This document shows, piece by piece, positions 4,801 to 7,802 of a DNA stretch of 7,802 bases (its first letter is position 1; each line of letters starts with the position of its first letter). Origin of the DNA: Candidatus Zixiibacteriota bacterium. Its GTDB lineage: Bacteria; Zixibacteria; MSB-5A5; SM1-73. The position numbers and the translations under genes are program-made. The notes under the pieces are model-generated. The model saw only the letters and a list, made by a program, of their open reading frames with translations. It ran no database searches and was not told the DNA's origin. The stretch covers positions 1 to 7,802 of the forward strand of contig JAGMFA010000097.1 in assembly GCA_023127875.1 (NCBI GenBank), written 5' to 3'.

Positions 4801-5217
4801 TCAGAAATTCACCAGCTCTTTTATCTTTTTTTTAAGTTCATCCAAATTGGAGGACTTCACCAAATATGCATCTGCCAGCCATGACTGAAAGTCACTTTTG
4901 TAGGTGGAATATGCCGAATTCAGTATAATGAGGTTGTCTTTGTTAAGCTTTCTCAAACCACCCAATATGTCCAGACCGTTTTGGTCTTGAAGTTTGATAT
5001 CCAGAATCACCAAATCCGGTGTTTCTTTTTCGGCCATACTTAAAGCTTCTTCTCCTCTGGTGGTGGTTCTCACCTGATACCCTTCTTCTGACAACTCCTT
5101 TTTATAGAGCTTTAGAATGTGATCCTCATCATCCACCACCAGTATGGTGGCCCTACGGGATGAATTGATCGGGTTTTGTTTCACTTGAGGCTCTCCTTTA
5201 GATTGTTTGATCCTCAC
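4801..5217 (-). CDS. receiver-only response regulator
   Basis: A single CheY-like receiver domain fills residues ~23-137. The acidic pocket is D29-D30 (VVDDED), the phospho-acceptor D73 (LVILDIKL), the switch serine S101 (LNSAYS), the switch aromatic Y118 and the conserved lysine K121 (LVKSS). No DNA-binding or enzymatic output follows, so signalling is probably by protein contact or phosphotransfer. The kinase gene ends 15 bases upstream, which makes it the likely cognate partner. Two starts are possible. GTG 5215-5217 has GGGAGGGAAAG just before it. GTG at codon 12 (5182-5184) has AAAGGAG eight bases upstream and would give 127 residues starting closer to the domain. I kept the longer frame; the shorter is equally plausible. 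Confidence 0.92.
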   Translation of the reverse strand: MRIKQSKGEPQVKQNPINSSRRATILVVDDEDHILKLYKKELSEEGYQVRTTTRGEEALSMAEKETPDLVILDIKLQDQNGLDILGGLRKLNKDNLIILNSAYSTYKSDFQSWLADAYLVKSSNLDELKKKIKELVNF

Positions 5218-5232
5218 CTTTCCCTCCCTGTT

Positions 5233-7110
5233 TTAAGATTCCACTTCAGATTCCGATGATATGTCTCCCATCGCACCCTCCGCCAAAGGCAGTTCTATGT
5301 AAAAAGTGGCCCCCTTTCCCTCTGTGCTCTCCACACCGATATTACCTCCGTGATTTTTGATTATCTCTGAGCTTATGGTCAGCCCCAAACCACAGGCTTC
5401 AGGTTTGGTGGTAAAGAAAGCATCGAAGATTTTGCTCATGTGCTCGTGAGAAATGCCAAACCCGGTATCTTTGATTTCTATCTTCACAGATTTGTCTGTC
5501 TGTATGGTGCTCACAGATAATACACCTCCCTGAGGCATCGACCATATCGCATTCCTGAAGATGTTTAACAGAGCGTGTCGAATAAGATCTGGATTTGCCC
5601 GAACCGACGATAGATTCTGAGAAGGAAACTTGACCATGGAGATTTTGGTGGAATCTATCTCCGGTTCCATCATTTCAAAGGTCTGGTTCACCAGATCATT
5701 TACGTTGACCATCTGAAGACGGGAACTGTCAGGTTTGGAAAAATTGAGCACATTGTTCAAAACGTTTTCCATTCTTTCGGTCTCTTTAGCTATGATCTTT
5801 ATGTATTCATAATCTGGACTTTTTGTATCCATTTTCTTTAAGATCGAGCGGGCAAATCCCCCGATGATGGTCATGGGATTTCGCAGTTCATGCGCCACCT
5901 GGGAGGTAATCTGTCCTAAAACAGACAGCTTCTCCATTTTCAAAAGCCTTTTGGTGTTTTCTGCGATCCTTCGGTTGGCTTCTGCTAATTTACCTACCTT
6001 TTCTGCTAATTCCTGATAGAGTTGAGAGCCCTCTATGGCGGCTGAGGCATGATGAGCACATATTGAAAGTAGCTTGACATCCTCATCTTCAATCGGTTTT
6101 TGGGTGATCAGATTGTCAGCCAAGATCACTCCCAACATCTTCTCCTTCGATATCAGAGGAGCTACCGCAAGTTGACCGGTTTGCAGGATGTCAAAGGTAT
6201 CTTCATCTGGTTTTCTCTTTCCTCTGGTGATGTTGAATGCCCTTTTATTTAACATCGACTGAATTAGTGGATTTCTTTCATCCGAGAGTGGAATTTTTAG
6301 CTTTTTTACAATCTGATTGACTAAAATGTCCTTCTCCTTTAAAGCATCTTTGTATGAGTGAAGCACCTCTTCCAAAGACTGCTTTTGGGCTTTAAGGGAA
6401 TCCCAGATTCTTTTTGCCTCCTCCGGGTTGGAAGGTCCGATAGCCATCTTTCCCTCTAACATGGTGCCCGTCTGGTTCAAAAGCAAAAGGAAAGCGCGAT
6501 TGAATCCCAGCCCCTGTCCGGCGGTAACGCCGATTAAGACGATCTGAAGTGTCTCCTCCAAATTCAGGGTGCTTCTTAAAACTTTGCCTAACTCACACAA
6601 TATGTAAAGCTCATTTATCTTCTTCTCCAGTTTCAACTGTAAGTCCGTCTTACCTGATAGATCCTCCACCCAACCCACTGTTCCTGCCTGCTTTCCCGTT
6701 TCATCTTTTACCGGAAAGACGCGAATCAAAAGGTTTGAGTCTTCAAGAATCTTCACTCTCGTTGACAACGGCTTGCCAGATTCCACACAGCCTTTAACCT
6801 GCCTGAAAACTTGATACTTCAATGACTCTTCTTCTTTAAGCTTACTTTCGGCTTCTCCCTCAAACAATCTGAACAAAAACCCGTTCACATACTCCAGTTC
6901 TTCTTCCGATGAACTTTTGAAAACCCCCAGGGGTAATTCATCCAAAAGCTTTTCTAAATCTTTAAAACCAGACTTTGCTGTCTGGAACGTGTTATTTGAT
7001 CCGATGAGGTTCCGCATAAATATTATTCTTAAATCAATTGAGTTGATAATCTTAAAGGAAGGTGGCATTGCCTGAAATCGGCTTTGGTTGCCACAAGCTC
7101 CCTGTATCAC
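5233..7110 (-). CDS. soluble PAS-GAF sensor histidine kinase
   Basis: The domains, in order, are PAS (about 45-152), GAF (about 165-362, with an inserted helical segment near 232-275), a linker coiled coil (362-395), HisKA (about 390-460) and HATPase_c (about 505-610). The phospho-acceptor is H407 in SQVAHELRNP. The N-box is NIFRNAIWSM (516-525), the G1 box KDTGFGIS (547-554), the F-box FDAFFTTKPE and the G2 box GLGL (574-577), preceded by Ala-Cys where Gly-Thr is usual. No membrane segment is present, so it should sense a cytoplasmic signal. The upstream GAF gene overlaps by four bases (GTGA), and a receiver-only regulator follows. The start is uncertain: GTG 7108-7110 has no Shine-Dalgarno, and M15 (7066-7068) or M32 (7015-7017) would still keep every domain. 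The stop is TAA (5233-5235). Confidence 0.95.
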   Translation of the reverse strand: MIQGACGNQSRFQAMPPSFKIINSIDLRIIFMRNLIGSNNTFQTAKSGFKDLEKLLDELPLGVFKSSSEEELEYVNGFLFRLFEGEAESKLKEEESLKYQVFRQVKGCVESGKPLSTRVKILEDSNLLIRVFPVKDETGKQAGTVGWVEDLSGKTDLQLKLEKKINELYILCELGKVLRSTLNLEETLQIVLIGVTAGQGLGFNRAFLLLLNQTGTMLEGKMAIGPSNPEEAKRIWDSLKAQKQSLEEVLHSYKDALKEKDILVNQIVKKLKIPLSDERNPLIQSMLNKRAFNITRGKRKPDEDTFDILQTGQLAVAPLISKEKMLGVILADNLITQKPIEDEDVKLLSICAHHASAAIEGSQLYQELAEKVGKLAEANRRIAENTKRLLKMEKLSVLGQITSQVAHELRNPMTIIGGFARSILKKMDTKSPDYEYIKIIAKETERMENVLNNVLNFSKPDSSRLQMVNVNDLVNQTFEMMEPEIDSTKISMVKFPSQNLSSVRANPDLIRHALLNIFRNAIWSMPQGGVLSVSTIQTDKSVKIEIKDTGFGISHEHMSKIFDAFFTTKPEACGLGLTISSEIIKNHGGNIGVESTEGKGATFYIELPLAEGAMGDISSESEVES

Positions 7111-7802
7111 AAGCTAAAATTTATTTTCAGCAGTTTTTCTGTAGCCTTGGTAATCTGATTGACCTCATTTTTGATCTGTTTTAACCCGCGTTTGAACTCA
7201 AGATCAGAACTTTTTCTTGCCCGGTGAGATATCTCATCCTGCCGTGGCGAAAAACTATTCAAAAGAAACTGTGCATTTTCCGCTATACTGGAAAGCGGGG
7301 TTTTGATCTTCCGGTTTAGGCTTTGCAACAGTTGTGAGGTGGGAATCATGCTCTCCATCCGGGTGATTTTTTCCTCAAGCTGTTTGGAGCATTGCCTGGC
7401 ATGTTGAAGCTCCTCTCCGAGCCTTTCCAGCTCCGAATGATAAAACATCCTCTCCAAGCTTAAGGTCACTGGAACAGAGATTAAGCTTAAAAACTTCACA
7501 TCTTGCGGTTCGAAAGCGTGTGCTCTTATGTGGCTTAAATTCATAACCCCAAAAAGTTCACCATTCAAAATCAAAGGCACTGCCAGGAAAGATTTGATTC
7601 TCTCTCCTCTCCTCCTCCGATGTAGATTGGAAAGAAGAATGGGTCTTTTCTCCTTAGCCACCCAAGCGGAGATACCCATTCCAGAATCGAACCTGACGAA
7701 GTCAATTAAATCCACCTTTTTCCCCACCGAAACCACCTCCTCCATTTGATTCTTCTTTTTATCCAACAAAAAGAGGCTGGCTTGACTGAACTCCACAGAT
7801 TT
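7107..7802 (-). CDS. GAF protein with HisKA-like domain lacking the histidine (5' end outside window)
   Basis: The frame is open to the window edge, and the GAF domain lacks its first helix, so the gene very likely begins outside. The first in-window start is GTG 7794-7796, and residue numbers here count from it. Residues 1-115 are a GAF domain (GMGISAWVAKEKRPILLSNL at 39-58, SFLAVPL, GELFGVMNL). A coiled coil follows at ~118-150. Residues 152-226 look like a HisKA dimerisation hairpin (SLNRKIKTPLSSIAENAQFL, then a helix ending EVNQITKATEKLL). Aligning KIKTPL with the usual H-E-[LI]-[KR]-T-P-L puts Arg162 at the histidine position and Lys163 at the glutamate. The protein ends there with no ATPase domain. 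It cannot be a conventional kinase and may instead sense a ligand and act on the kinase encoded directly downstream, which it overlaps by GTGA. Confidence 0.85.
   Translation of the reverse strand, partial: KSVEFSQASLFLLDKKKNQMEEVVSVGKKVDLIDFVRFDSGMGISAWVAKEKRPILLSNLHRRRRGERIKSFLAVPLILNGELFGVMNLSHIRAHAFEPQDVKFLSLISVPVTLSLERMFYHSELERLGEELQHARQCSKQLEEKITRMESMIPTSQLLQSLNRKIKTPLSSIAENAQFLLNSFSPRQDEISHRARKSSDLEFKRGLKQIKNEVNQITKATEKLLKINFSL

Overview
This window reads as a piece of chromosome from a flagellated bacterium. All recognisable genes lie on the minus strand, so the biology runs from the right end of the window to the left. The csrA-fliW pair, a FlgM-like anti-sigma factor behind a sigma-28-type promoter, and AT-leaning DNA without plasmid or phage genes suggest a motile, probably poorly characterised bacterial lineage. 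The sequence does not let me name a phylum. Shine-Dalgarno sites are purine-rich (GGGAGG, AGGAG, AAGAGG), and GTG and TTG starts are common.

Region 1 (7802 to 4331, minus strand) is a signalling cluster. It holds the 3' part of a GAF protein with a HisKA-like domain that has lost its phospho-acceptor histidine. A 4-nt overlap joins it to a soluble PAS-GAF histidine kinase. A receiver-only response regulator follows after 15 nt, and then an all-helical 138-residue protein of unknown family. No DNA-binding output domain is present, so the output is probably protein-protein.

Region 2 (4330 to 2757) is the post-transcriptional flagellar switch. After a gap that may hold a decayed gene come csrA with an unusually long charged tail, an unrecognised 59-residue gene (3420-3599) three bases behind csrA, a possible 25-codon leader ORF that ends in an ATGA overlap with fliW, and fliW. 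FliW is known to bind and antagonise CsrA when free of flagellin, so this segment probably tunes flagellin translation.

Region 3 (2756 to 2281) is a gene-free block of nested repeats: two tandem 107-bp units, each with a GC-rich two-hairpin element, flanked by two diverged copies of another ~90-bp sequence.

Region 4 (2280 to 457) holds a radical SAM/SPASM protein whose frame continues for 37 coding-like codons past a TAA stop. A near-consensus sigma-28 promoter, a structured leader and the FlgM-like gene follow. Together with csrA and fliW this suggests a flagellar late-gene control locus.

Region 5 (456 to 1) is mostly empty. It ends in a strong sigma-70-type promoter driving a tRNA-Val(GAC) gene that is cut by the window edge.
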